Positions 23,097-36,081 of a stretch of 64,000 nt of DNA are shown here, in pieces. Position 1 is the stretch's first letter, and each line of letters opens with the position of its first letter. The stretch comes from Auanema rhodensis (taxonomy: Eukaryota; Nematoda; Chromadorea; Rhabditida; Rhabditidae), in the NCBI GenBank assembly GCA_964057225.1, contig OZ059896.1:22378501-22442500 (forward strand), in the 5' to 3' direction. Position numbers and translations under genes: made by a program. A model generated the notes under the pieces. The model saw only the letters and a program-made list of their open reading frames with translations. It searched no databases and was not told where the DNA came from.

Positions 23097-26000
23097 CGTT
23101 GAATAACATTGTCCATCGTCTTTGCCTTGAAAAAAGGAATCTAAAAACATCTACTTTCTGCTAAATTATTTTGAAATTTTTCGAAAAAATTTTTGTCAAA
23201 ATGTTTTTGGAAGCAATGTTGAGTGTACATGGAAACTCAACATACACTAATGCATCATTTTTCAAACGATCATAACTAATTTTTGTATTAAGCGTTTTTC
23301 AATGTAGTATAGTGCATTCGATGCGGATTTTTAAGCTGCGTCGATCTGTGTTATCAGATTTGCGCTAGCTTAAAAATGCACCAAGATATCAACTGATATA
23401 AGTTCACACTTATATCCTCGATTTTCACCCTAAAGAATTAATTTTTTCGTTGAATAACATTGTCCATCGTCTTTGCCTTGAATAAAGGAATTTAAAAACA
23501 TCTACTTTTTGCTAAATTATTTCGAAATTTTTCGAAAAAATTTTTGTCAAAATGTTTTTGGAAGCAATGTTGAGTGTACATGGAAACTCAACATACACTA
23601 ATGCATCATTTTTCAAACGATCATAACTAATTTTTGTATTAAGCGTTTCTCAATGTAGTATAGTGCATTCGATGCGGATTTTTAAGCTGCGTCGATCTGT
23701 GTTATCAGATTTGCGCTAGCTTAAAAATGCACCAAGATATCAACTGATATAAGTTCACACTTATATCCTCGATTTTCACCCTAAAGAATTAATTTTTTCG
23801 TTGAATAACATTGTCCATCGTCTTTGCCTTGAATGAAGGAATCTAAAAACATCTACTTTTTGCTAAATTATTTCGAAATTTTTCGAAAAAATTTTTGTCA
23901 AAATGTTTTTGGAAGCAATGTTGAGTGTACATGGAAACTCAACATACACTAATGCATCATTTTTCAAACGATCATAACTAATTTTTGTATTAAGCGTTTC
24001 TCAATGTAGTATAGTGCATTCGATGCGGATTTTTAAGCTGCGTCGATCTGTGTTATCAGATTTGCGCTAGCTTAAAAATGCACCAAGATATCAACTGATA
24101 TAAGTTCACACTTATATCCTCGATTTTCACCCTAAAGAATTAATTTTTTCGTTGAATAACATTGTCCATCGTCTTTGCCTTGAATGAAGGAATCTAAAAA
24201 CATCTACTTTTTGCTAAATTATTTCGAAATTTTTCGAAAAAATTTTTGTCAAAATGTTTTTGGAAGCAATGTTGAGTGTACATGGAAACTCAACATACAC
24301 TAATGCATCATTTTTCAAACGATCATAACTAATTTTTGTATTAAGCGTTTCTCAATGTAGTATAGTGCATTCGATGCGGATTTTTAAGCTGCGTCGATCT
24401 GTGTTATCAGATTTGCGCTAGCTTAAAAATGCACCGAGATATCAACTGATATAAGTTCACACTTATATCCTCGATTTTCACCCTGAAGGAATAATTTTTT
24501 CGTTGAATAACATTGTCCATCGTCTTTGCCTTGAAAAAAGGAATCTAAAAACATCTACTTTCTGCTAAATTATTTTGAAATTTTTCGAAAAAATTTTTGT
24601 CAAAATGTTTTTGGAAGCAATGTTGAGTGTACATGGAAACTCAACATACACTAATGCATCATTTTTCAAACGATCATAACTAATTTTTGTATTAAGCGTT
24701 TTTCAATGTAGTATAGTGCATTCGATGCGGATTTTTAAGCTGCGTCGATCTGTGTTATCAGATTTGCGCTAGCTTAAAAATGCACCAAGATATCAACTGA
24801 TATAAGTTCACACTTATATCCTCGATTTTCACCCTAAAGAATTAATTTTTTCGTTGAATAACATTGTCCATCGTCTTTGCCTTGAATAAAGGAATTTAAA
24901 AACATCTACTTTTTGCTAAATTATTTCGAAATTTTTCGAAAAAATTTTTGTCAAAATGTTTTTGGAAGCAATGTTGAGTGTACATGGAAACTCAACATAC
25001 ACTAATGCATCATTTTTCAAACGATCATAACTAATTTTTGTATTAAGCGTTTCTCAATGTAGTATAGTGCATTCGATGCGGATTTTTAAGCTGCGTCGAT
25101 CTGTGTTATCAGATTTGCGCTAGCTTAAAAATGCACCAAGATATCAACTGATATAAGTTCACACTTATATCCTCGATTTTCACCCTAAAGAATTAATTTT
25201 TTCGTTGAATAACATTGTCCATCGTCTTTGCCTTGAATGAAGGAATCTAAAAACATCTACTTTTTGCTAAATTATTTCGAAATTTTTCGAAAAAATTTTT
25301 GTCAAAATGTTTTTGGAAGCAATGTTGAGTGTACATGGAAACTCAACATACACTAATGCATCATTTTTCAAACGATCATAACTAATTTTTGTATTAAGCG
25401 TTTTTCAATGTAGTATAGTGCATTCGATGCGGATTTTTAAGCTGCGTCGATCTGTGTTATCAGATTTGCGCTAGCTTAAAAATGCACCAAGATATCAACT
25501 GATATAAGTTCACACTTATATCCTCGATTTTCACCCTAAAGAATTAATTTTTTCGTTGAATAACATTGTCCATCGTCTTTGCCTTGAATAAAGGAATTTA
25601 AAAACATCTACTTTTTGCTAAATTATTTCGAAATTTTTCGAAAAAATTTTTGTCAAAATGTTTTTGGAAGCAATGTTGAGTGTACATGGAAACTCAACAT
25701 ACACTAATGCATCATTTTTCAAACGATCATAACTAATTTTTGTATTAAGCGTTTCTCAATGTAGTATAGTGCATTCGATGCGGATTTTTAAGCTGCGTCG
25801 ATCTGTGTTATCAGATTTGCGCTAGCTTAAAAATGCACCAAGATATCAACTGATATAAGTTCACACTTATATCCTCGATTTTCACCCTGAAGGAATAATT
25901 TTTTCGTTGAATAACATTGTCCATCGTCTTTGCCTTGAAAAAAGGAATCTAAAAACATCTACTTTCTGCTAAATTATTTTGAAATTTTTCGAAAAAATTT

Positions 26001-26255
26001 TTGTCAAAATGTTTTTGGAAGCAATGTTGAGTGTACATGGAAACTCAACATACACTAATGCATCATTTTTCAAACGATCATAACTAATTTTTGTATTAAG
26101 CGTTTTTCAATGTAGTATAGTGCATTCGATGCGGATTTTCAAGCTGCGTCGATCTGTGTTATCAGATTTGCGCTAGCTTAAAAATGCACCAAGATATCAA
26201 CTGATATAAGTTCACACTTATATCCTCGATTTTCACCCTAAAGAATTAATTTTTT
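23097..26255. repeat. 1404-bp tetramer HOR, two copies plus the start of a third
   Basis: CTTTCTGC with AAAAAAGG marks copies 23097, 24501 and 25905, 1404 bp apart. GGAATTTAA follows at 23448 and 24852, and AATGAAGG at 23799 and 25203. The member before each new unit ends in GAAGGAATAA (24150, 25554). Copy 25554 combines CCAAG with GAAGGAATAA, a mosaic junction. Confidence 0.78.
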
Positions 26256-26606
26256 CGTTGAATAACATTGTCCATCGTCTTTGCCTTGAATAAAGGAATC
26301 TAAAAACATCTACTTTTTGCTAAATTATTTCGAAATTTTTCGAAAAAATTTTTGTCAAAATGTTTTTGGAAGCAATGTTGAGTGTACATGGAAACTCAAC
26401 ATACACTAATGCATCATTTTTCAAACGATCATAACTAATTTTTGTATTAAGCGTTTCTCAATGTAGTATAGTGCATTCAATGCGGATTTTTAAGCTGCGT
26501 CGATCTGTGTTATCAGATTTGCGCTAGCTTAAAAATGCACCGAGATATCAACTGATATAAGTTCACACTTATATCCTCGATTTTCACCCTGAAGAATTAA
26601 TTTTTT

Positions 26607-29414
26607 CGTTGAATAACACTGTCCATCGTCTTTGCCTTGAAAAATGGAATCTAAAAACATCTACTTTTTGCTAAATTATTTTGAAATTTTTCGAAAAAAT
26701 TTTTGTCAAAATGTTTTTGGAAGCAATGTTGAGTGTACATGGAAACTCAACATACACTAATGCATCATTTTTCAAACGATCATAACTAATTTTTGTATTA
26801 AGCGTTTTTCAATGTAGTATAGTGCATTCGATGCGGATTTTTAAGCTGCGTCGATCTGTGTTATCAGATTTGCGCTAGCTTAAAAATGCACCAAGATATC
26901 AACTGATATAAGTTCACACTTATATCCTCGATTTTCACCCTAAAGAATTAATTTTTTCGTTGAATAACATTGTCCATCGTCTTTGCCTTGAATAAAGGAA
27001 TTTAAAAACATCTACTTTTTGCTAAATTATTTCGAAATTTTTCGAAAAAATTTTTGTCAAAATGTTTTTGGAAGCAATGTTGAGTGTACATGGAAACTCA
27101 ACATACACTAATGCATCATTTTTCAAACGATCATAACTAATTTTTGTATTAAGCGTTTCTCAATGTAGTATAGTGCATTCGATGCGGATTTTTAAGCTGC
27201 GTCGATCTGTGTTATCAGATTTGCGCTAGCTTAAAAATGCACCAAGATATCAACTGATATAAGTTCACACTTATATCCTCGATTTTCACCCTAAAGAATT
27301 AATTTTTTCGTTGAATAACATTGTCCATCGTCTTTGCCTTGAATGAAGGAATCTAAAAACATCTACTTTTTGCTAAATTATTTCGAAATTTTTCGAAAAA
27401 ATTTTTGTCAAAATGTTTTTGGAAGCAATGTTGAGTGTACATGGAAACTCAACATACACTAATGCATCATTTTTCAAACGATCATAACTAATTTTTGTAT
27501 TAAGCGTTTCTCAATGTAGTATAGTGCATTCAATGCGGATTTTTAAGCTGCGTCGATCTGTGTTATCAGATTTGCGCTAGCTTAAAAATGCACCGAGATA
27601 TCAACTGATTTAAGTTCACACTTATATCCTCGATTTTCACCCTGAAGAATTAATTTTTTCGTTGAATAACACTGTCCATCGTCTTTGCCTTGAAAAATGG
27701 AATCTAAAAACATCTACTTTTTGCTAAATTATTTTGAAATTTTTCGAAAAAATTTTTGTCAAAATGTTTTTGGAAGCAATGTTGAGTGTACATGGAAACT
27801 CAACATACACTAATGCATCATTTTTCAAACGATCATAACTAATTTTTGTATTAAGCGTTTTTCAATGTAGTATAGTGCATTCGATGCGGATTATTAAGCT
27901 GCGTCGATCTGTGTTATCAGATTTGCGCTAGCTTAAAAATGCACCAAGATATCAACTGATATAAGTTCACACTTATATCCTCGATTTTCACCCTAAAGAA
28001 TTAATTTTTTCGTTGAATAACATTGTCCATCGTCTTTGCCTTGAATAAAGGAATTTAAAAACATCTACTTTTTGCTAAATTATTTCGAAATTTTTCGAAA
28101 AAATTTTTGTCAAAATGTTTTTGGAAGCAATGTTGAGTGTACATGGAAACTCAACATACACTAATGCATCATTTTTCAAACGATCATAACTAATTTTTGT
28201 ATTAAGCGTTTCTCAATGTAGTATAGTGCATTCGATGCGGATTTTTAAGCTGCGTCGATCTGTGTTATCAGATTTGCGCTAGCTTAAAAATGCACCAAGA
28301 TATCAACTGATATAAGTTCACACTTATATCCTCGATTTTCACCCTAAAGAATTAATTTTTTCGTTGAATAACATTGTCCATCGTCTTTGCCTTGAATGAA
28401 GGAATCTAAAAACATCTACTTTTTGCTAAATTATTTCGAAATTTTTCGAAAAAATTTTTGTCAAAATGTTTTTGGAAGCAATGTTGAGTGTACATGGAAA
28501 CTCAACATACACTAATGCATCATTTTTCAAACGATCATAACTAATTTTTGTATTAAGCGTTTCTCAATGTAGTATAGTGCATTCAATGCGGATTTTTAAG
28601 CTGCGTCGATCTGTGTTATCAGATTTGCGCTAGCTTAAAAATGCACCGAGATATCAACTGATATAAGTTCACACTTATATCCTCGATTTTCACCCTGAAG
28701 AATTAATTTTTTCGTTGAATAACACTGTCCATCGTCTTTGCCTTGAAAAATGGAATCTAAAAACATCTACTTTTTGCTAAATTATTTTGAAATTTTTCGA
28801 AAAAATTTTTGTCAAAATGTTTTTGGAAGCAATGTTGAGTGTACATGGAAACTCAACATACACTAATGCATCATTTTTCAAACGATCATAACTAATTTTT
28901 GTATTAAGCGTTTTTCAATGTAGTATAGTGCATTCGATGCGGATTTTTAAGCTGCGTCGATCTGTGTTATCAGATTTGCGCTAGCTTAAAAATGCAACAA
29001 GATATCAACTGATATAAGTTCACACTTATATCCTCGATTTTCACCCTAAAGAATTAATTTTTTCGTTGAATAACATTGTCCATCGTCTTTGCCTTGAATA
29101 AAGGAATTTAAAAACATCTACTTTTTGCTAAATTATTTCGAAATTTTTCGAAAAAATTTTTGTCAAAATGTTTTTGGAAGCAATGTTGAGTGTACATGGA
29201 AACTCAACATACACTAATGCATCATTTTTCAAACGATCACAACTAATTTTTGTATTAAGCGTTTCTCAATGTAGTATAGTGCATTCAATGCGGATTTTTA
29301 AGCTGCGTCGATCTGTGTTATCAGATTTGTGCTAGCTTAAAAATGCACCGAGATATCAACTGATATAAGTTCACACTTATATCCTCGATTTTCACCCTGA
29401 AGAATTAATTTTTT
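26607..29414. repeat. 1053-bp trimer HOR, about 2.7 copies
   Basis: A-B-C order (CACTG with T at 202; GGAATTTAA; AATGAAGG with A at 224) gives units at 26607, 27660 and 28713. The last unit lacks its C-type member, and copy 29064 is itself a B/C mosaic (GGAATTTAA with A at 224 and CCGAG). Private changes include GGATTATTAAG in copy 27660 and GCAACAAG in copy 28713. Confidence 0.8.
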
Positions 29415-29765
29415 CGTTGAATAACACTGTCCATCGTCTTTGCCTTGAAAAATGGAATCTAAAAACATCTACTTTTTGCTAAATTATTTTGAAATTTTTG
29501 GAAAAAATTTTTGTCAAAATGTTTTTGGAAGCAATGTTGAGTGTACATGGAAACTCAACATACACTAATGCATCATTTTTCAAACGATCATAACTAATTT
29601 TTGTATTAAGCGTTTCTCAATGTAGTATAGTGCATTCAATGCGGATTTTTAAGCTGCGTCGATCTGTGTTATCAGATTTGCGCTAGCTTAAAAATGCACC
29701 GAGATATCAACTGATTTAAGTTCACACTTATATCCTCGATTTTCACCCTGAAGAATTAATTTTTT

Positions 29766-31869
29766 CGTTGAATAACAGTGTCCATCGTCTTTGCCTTGTA
29801 AAATGGAATCTAAAAACATCTACTTTTTGCTAAATTATTTTGAAATTTTTCGAAAAAATTTTTGTCAAAATGTTTTTGGAAGCAATGTTGAGTGTACATG
29901 GAAACTCAACATACACTAATGCATCATTTTTCAAACGATCATAACTAAATTTGTATTAAGCGTTTCTCAATGTAGTATAGTGCATTCGATGCGGATTTTT
30001 AAGCTGCGTCGATCTGTGTTATCAGATTTGCGCTAGCTTAAAAATGCACCGAGATATCAACTGATATAAGTTCACACTTATATCCTCGATTTTCACCCTG
30101 AAGAATTAATTTTTTCGTTGAATAACATTGTCCATCGTCTTTGCCTTGAATAAAGGAATCTAAAAACATCTACTTTTTGCTAAATTATTTTGAAATTTTT
30201 CGAAAAAATTTTTGTCAAAATGTTTTTGGAAGCAATGTTGAGTGTACATGGAAACTCAACATACACTAATGCATCATTTTTCAAACGATCATAACTAATT
30301 TTTGTATTAAGCGTTTCTCAATGTAGTATAGTGCATTCGATGCGGATTTTTAAGCTGCGTCGATCTGTGTTATCAGATTTGCGCTAGCTTAAAAATGCAC
30401 CGAGATATCAACTGATATAAGTTCACACTTATATACTCGATTTTCACCCTGAAGAATTTATTTTTTCGTTGAATAACACTGTCCATCGTCTTTGCCTTGA
30501 AAAATGGAATCTAAAAACATCTACTTTTTGCTAAATTATTTTGAAATTTTTCGAAAAAATTTTTGTCAAAATGTTTTTGGAAGCAATGTTGAGTGTACAT
30601 GGAAACTCAACATACACTAATGCATCATTTTTCAAACGATCATAACTAATTTTTGTATTAAGCGTTTCTCAATGTAGTATAGTGCATTCGATGCGAATTT
30701 TTAAGCTGCGTCGATCTGTGTTATCAGATTTGCGCTAGCTTAAAAATGCACCGAGATATCAACTGATATAAGTTCACACTTATATCCTCGATTTTCACCC
30801 TGAAGAAATAATTTTTCCGTTGAATAACAGTGTCCATCGTCTTTGCCTTGAAAAATGGAATCTAAAAACATCTACTTTTTGCTAAATTATTTTGAAATTT
30901 TTCGAAAAAATTTTTGTCAAAATGTTTTTGGAAGCAATGTTGAGTGTACATGGAAACTCAACATACACTAATGCATCATTTTTCAAACGATCATAACTAA
31001 ATTTGTATTAAGCGTTTCTCAATGTAGTATAGTGCATTCGATGCGGATTTTTAAGCTGCGTCGATCTGTGTTATCAGATTTGCGCTAGCTTAAAAATGCA
31101 CCGAGATATCAACTGATATAAGTTCACACTTATATCCTCGATTTTCACCCTGAAGAATTAATTTTTTCGTTGAATAACATTGTCCATCGTCTTTGCCTTG
31201 AATAAAGGAATCTAAAAACATCTACTTTTTGCTAAATTATTTTGAAATTTTTCGAAAAAATTTTTGTCAAAATGTTTTTGGAAGCAATGTTGAGTGTACA
31301 TGGAAACTCAACATACACTAATGCATCATTTTTCAAACGATCATAACTAATTTTTGTATTAAGCGTTTCTCAATGTAGTATAGTGCATTCGATGCGGATT
31401 TTTAAGCTGCGTCGATCTGTGTTATCAGATTTGCGCTAGCTTAAAAATGCACCGAGATATCAACTGATATAAGTTCACACTTATATACTCGATTTTCACC
31501 CTGAAGAATTTATTTTTTCGTTGAATAACACTGTCCATCGTCTTTGCCTTGAAAAATGGAATCTAAAAACATCAACTTTTTGCTAAATTATTTTGAAATT
31601 TTTCGAAAAAATTTTTGTCAAAATGTTTTTGGAAGCAATGTTGAGTGTACATGGAAACTCAACATACACTAATGCATCATTTTTCAAACGATCATAACTA
31701 ATTTTTGTATTAAGCGTTTCTCAATGTAGTATAGTGCATTCGATGCGAATTTTTAAGCTGCGTCGATCTGTGTTATCAGATTTGCGCTAGCTTAAAAATG
31801 CACCGAGATATCAACTGATATAAGTTCACACTTATATCCTCGATTTTCACCCTGAAGAATTAATTTTTT
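29766..31869. repeat. 1052-bp trimer HOR, two tandem copies
   Basis: Copies 29766 and 30818 share ACAGTG near position 13 and the 1-bp loss giving AACTAAATTTG. Copies 30116 and 31168 share ATATACTCG and GAATTTATT. Copies 30467 and 31519 share CACTG and GATGCGAATTT. The period is 3 x 351 minus 1. Confidence 0.82.
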
Positions 31870-32571
31870 TGTTGAATAACATTGTCCATCGTCTTTGCCT
31901 TGAATAAAGGAATCTAAAAACATCTACTTTTTGCTAAATTATTTTGAAATTTTTCGAAAAAATTTTTGTCAAAATGTTTTTGGAAGCAATGTTGAGTGTA
32001 CAGGGAAACTCAACATACACTAATGCATCATTTTTCAAACGATCATAACTAATTTTTGTATTAAGCGTTTCTCAATGTAGTATAGTGCATTCGATGCGGA
32101 TTTTTAAGCTGCGTCGATCTGTGTTATCAGATTTGCGCTAGCTTAAAAATGCACCGAGATATCAACTGATATAAGTTCACACTTATATCCTCGATTTTCA
32201 CCCTGAAGAATTAATTTTTACGTTGAATAACATTGTCCATCGTCTTTGCCTTGAATAAAGGAATCTAAAAACATCTGCTTTTTGCTAAATTATTTTGAAA
32301 TTTTTCGAAAAAATTTTTGTCAAAATGTTTTTGGAAGCAATGTTGAGTGTACATGGAAACTCAACATACACTAATGCATCATTTTTCAAACGATCATAAC
32401 TAATTTTTGTATTAAGCGTTTCTCAATGTAGTATAGTGCATTCGATGCGGATTTTTAAGCTGCGTCGATCTGTGTTATCAGATTTGCGCTAGCTTAAAAA
32501 TGCACCGAGATATCAACTGATATAAGTTCACACTTATATCCTCGATTTTCACCCTGAAGAATTAATTTTTT

Positions 32572-35028
32572 CGTTGAATAACATTGTCCATCGTCTTTGC
32601 CTTGAAAAATGGAATCTAAAAACATCTACTTTTTGCTAAATTATTTTGAAATTTTTCGAAAAAATTTTTGTCAAAATGTTTTTGGAAGCAATGTTGAGTG
32701 TACATGGAAACTCAACATACACTAATGCATCATTTTTCAAACGATCACAACTAATTTTTGTATCAAGCGTTTCTCAATGTAGTATAGTGCATTCGATGCG
32801 GATTTTTAAGCTGCGTCGATCTGTGTTATCAGATTTGCGCTAGCTTAAAAATGCACCGAGATATCAACTGATATAAGTTTACACTTATATCCTCGATTTT
32901 CACCCTGAAGAATTAATTTTTTCGTTGAATAACATTGTCCATCGTCTTTGCCTTGAATAAAGGAATCTAAAAACATCTACTTTTTGCTAAATTTATTTGA
33001 AATTTTTCGAAAAAATTTTTGTCAAAATGTTTTTGGAAGCAATGTTGAGTGTACATGGAAACTCAACATACACTAATGCATCATTTTTCAAACGATCATA
33101 ACTAATTTTTGTATTAAGCGTTTCTCAATGTAGTATAGTGCATTCGATGCGGATTTTTAAGCTGCGTCGATCTCTGTTATCAGATTTGCGCTAGCTTAAA
33201 AATGCACCGAGATATCAACTGATATAAGTTCACACTTATATCCTCGATTTTCACCCTGAAGGAATAATTTTTTCGTTGAATAACATTGTCCATCGTCTTT
33301 GCCTTGAAAAAAGGAATCTAAAAACATCTACTTTCGGCTAAATTATTTTGAAATTTTTCGAAAAAATTTTTGTCAAAATGTTTTTGGAAGCAATGTTGAG
33401 TGTACATGGAAACTCAACATACACTAATGCATCATTTTTCAAACGATCATAACTAATTTTTGTATTAAGCGTTTCTCAATGTAGTATAGTGCATTCGATG
33501 CGGATTTTTAAGCTGCGTCGATCTGTGTTATCAGATTTGCGCTAGCTTAAAAATGCACCGAGATATCAACTGATATAAGTTCACACTTATATCCTCGATT
33601 TTCACCCTGAAGAATTAATTTTTTCGTTGAATACCACTGTCCATCGTCTTTGCCTTGAAAAATGGAATCTAAAAACATCTACTTTTTGCTAAATTATTTT
33701 GAAATTTTTCGAAAAAATTTTTGTCAAAATGTTTTTGGAAGCAATGTTGAGTGTACATGGAAACTCAACATACACTAATGCATCATTTTTCAAACGATCA
33801 TAACTAATTTTTGTATTAAGCGTTTCTCAATGTAGTATAGTGCATTCGATGCGGATTTTTAAGCTGCGTCGATCTGTGTTATCAGATTTGCGCTAGCTTA
33901 AAAATGCACCGAGATATCAACTGATATAAGTTCACACTTATATCCTTGATTTTCACCCTGAAGAATTAATTTTTTCGTTGAATAACATTGTCCATCGTCT
34001 TTGCCTTGAAAAATGGAATCTAAAAACATCTACTTTTTGCTAAATTATTTTGAAATTTTTCGAAAAAATTTTTGTCAAAATGTTTTTGGAAGCAATGTTG
34101 AGTGTACATGGAAACTCAACATACACTAATGCATCATTTTTCAAACGATCACAACTAATTTTTGTATCAAGCGTTTCTCAATGTAGTATAGTGCATTCGA
34201 TGCGGATTTTTAAGCTGCGTCGATCTGTGTTATCAGATTTGCGCTAGCTTAAAAATGCACCGAGATATCAACTGATATAAGTTTACACTTATATTCTCGA
34301 TTTTCACCCTGAAGAATTAATTTTTTCGTTGAATAACATTGTCCATCGTCTTTGCCTTGAATAAAGGAATCTAAAAACATCTACTTTTTGCTAAATTTAT
34401 TTGAAATTTTTCGAAAAAATTTTTGTCAAAATGTTTTTGGAAGCAATGTTGAGTGTACATGGAAACTCAACATACACTAATGCATCATTTTTCAAACGAT
34501 CATAACTAATTTTTGTATTAAGCGTTTCTCAATGTAGTATAGTGCATTCGATGCGGATTTTTAAGCTGCGTCGATCTCTGTTATCAGATTTGCGCTAGCT
34601 TAAAAATGCACCGAGATATCAACTGATATAAGTTCACACTTATATCCTCGATTTTCACCCTGAAGGAATAATTTTTTCGTTGAATAACATTGTCCATCGT
34701 CTTTGCCTTGAAAAAAGGAATCTAAAAACATCTACTTTCGGCTAAATTATTTTGAAATTTTTCGAAAAAATTTTTGTCAAAATGTTTTTGGAAGCAATGT
34801 TGAGTGTACATGGAAACTCAACATACACTAATGCATCATTTTTCAAACGATCATAACTAATTTTTGTATTAAGCGTTTCTCAATGTAGTATAGTGCATTC
34901 GATGCGGATTTTTAAGCTGCGTCGATCTGTGTTATCAGATTTGCGCTAGCTTAAAAATGCACCGAGATATCAACTGATATAAGTTCACACTTATATCCTC
35001 GATTTTCACCCTGAAGGAACAATTTTTT
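32572..35028. repeat. 1404-bp tetramer HOR, about 1.75 copies
   Basis: Copies 32572, 32923 and 33274 correspond to 33976, 34327 and 34678, marked in turn by GATCACAACT with TATCAAGCG, AAATTTATTTG with GATCTCTG, and CTTTCGGC. The copy at 33625 has no counterpart; instead 35029 repeats the CTTTCGGC type directly after 34678. The first member carries a chance 65-codon open frame in both units. Confidence 0.8.
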
Positions 35029-36081
35029 CGTTGAATAACATTGTCCATCGTCTTTGCCTTGAAAAAAGGAATCTAAAAACATCTACTTTCGGCTAAATTA
35101 TTTTGAAATTTTTCGAAAAAATTTTTGTCAAAATGTTTTTGGAAGCAATGTTGAGTGTACATGGAAACTCAAAATACACTAATGCATCATTTTTCAAACG
35201 ATCATAACTAATTTTTGTATCAAGCGTTTCTCAATGTAGTATAGTGCATTCGATGCGCATTTTTAAGCTGCGTCGATCTGTGTTATCAGATTTGCGCTAG
35301 CTTAAAAATGCACCGAGATATCAACTGATATAAGTTCACACTTATATCCTCGATTTTCACCCTGAAGAAATAATTTTTCCGTTGAATAACATTGTCCATC
35401 GTCTTTGCCTTGAAAAATGGAATCTAAAAACATCTACTTTTTGCTAAATTATTTTGAAATTTTTCGAAAAAATTTTTGTCAAAATGTTTTTGGAAGCAAT
35501 GTTGAGTGTACATGGAAACTCAACATACACTAATGCATCATTTTTCAAACGATCATAACTAATTTTTGTATTAAGCGTTTCTCAATGTAGTATAGTGCAT
35601 TCGATGCGGATTTTTAAGCTGCGTCGATCTCTGTTATCAGATTTGCGCTAGCTTAAAAATGCACCGAGATATCAACTGATATAAGTTCACACTTATATCT
35701 TCGATTTTCACCCTGAAGGAATAATTTTTTCGTTGAATAACATTGTCCATCGTCTTTGCCTTGAAAAAAGGAATCTAAAAACATCTACTTTTTGCTAAAT
35801 TATTTTGAAATTTTTCGAAAAAATTTTTGTCAAAATGTTTTTGGAAGCAATGTTGAGTGTACATGGAAACTCAACATACACTAATGCATCATTTTTCAAA
35901 CGATCATAACTAATTTTTGTATTAAGCGTTTCTCAATGTAGTATAGTGCATTCGATGCGGATTTTTAAGCTGCGTCGATCTGTGTTATCAGATTTGCGCT
36001 AGCTTAAAAATGCACCGAGATATCAACTGATATAAGTTCACACTTATATCCTCGATTTTCACCCTGAAGAATTAATTTTTT

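Larger units (their letters stand above)
15375..29414. repeat. array domain II (monomers 45-84), trimer/tetramer HORs
   Basis: Most copies fall into three types that follow one another. Type A has CACTG, AAAAATGG, T at 76, T at 202 and CCAAG (for example 19236, 20289, 22395, 26607, 27660, 28713). Type B has GGAATTTAA, C at 76 and C at 202 (19587, 20640, 22746, 26958, 28011, 29064). Type C has AATAAAGG or AATGAAGG, C at 76, A at 224 and CCGAG (19938, 20991, 27309, 28362). A-B-C order gives a 1053-bp period. Around 16.8-19.6 kb and 23.1-25.9 kb an extra AAAAAAGG copy makes a 1404-bp tetramer. AATGAAGG occurs only in this domain (17130, 22044, 23799, 24150, 25203, 27309, 28362). Confidence 0.8.
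29415..35379. repeat. array domain III (monomers 85-101), uniform CCGAG/CTGAAG type
   Basis: Every copy has G at 287, G at 336 and C at 202, and none has TTTCGAAA at 73-80, so the CCAAG haplotype of the flanking domains is absent. Two short HORs lie inside: a 1052-bp trimer near 29.8-31.9 kb and a 1404-bp tetramer near 32.6-35.0 kb. Private markers include ACAGTG near position 13 (29766, 30818), ATATACTCG (ends of the copies starting 30116 and 31168), AAATTTATTTG (32923, 34327) and CTTTCGGC (33274, 34678, 35029). Confidence 0.75.

Noticed and set aside
32646-32843. 65-codon open frame on the plus strand, repeated identically at 34050-34247
   Set aside because: It is a satellite monomer read from a TTG. 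The frame is open only because two T-to-C changes (GATCACAACT and TATCAAGCG) remove stops present in other copies, and both were copied with the 1404-bp tetramer. There is no ATG start at the 5' end, no gene context and no domain.
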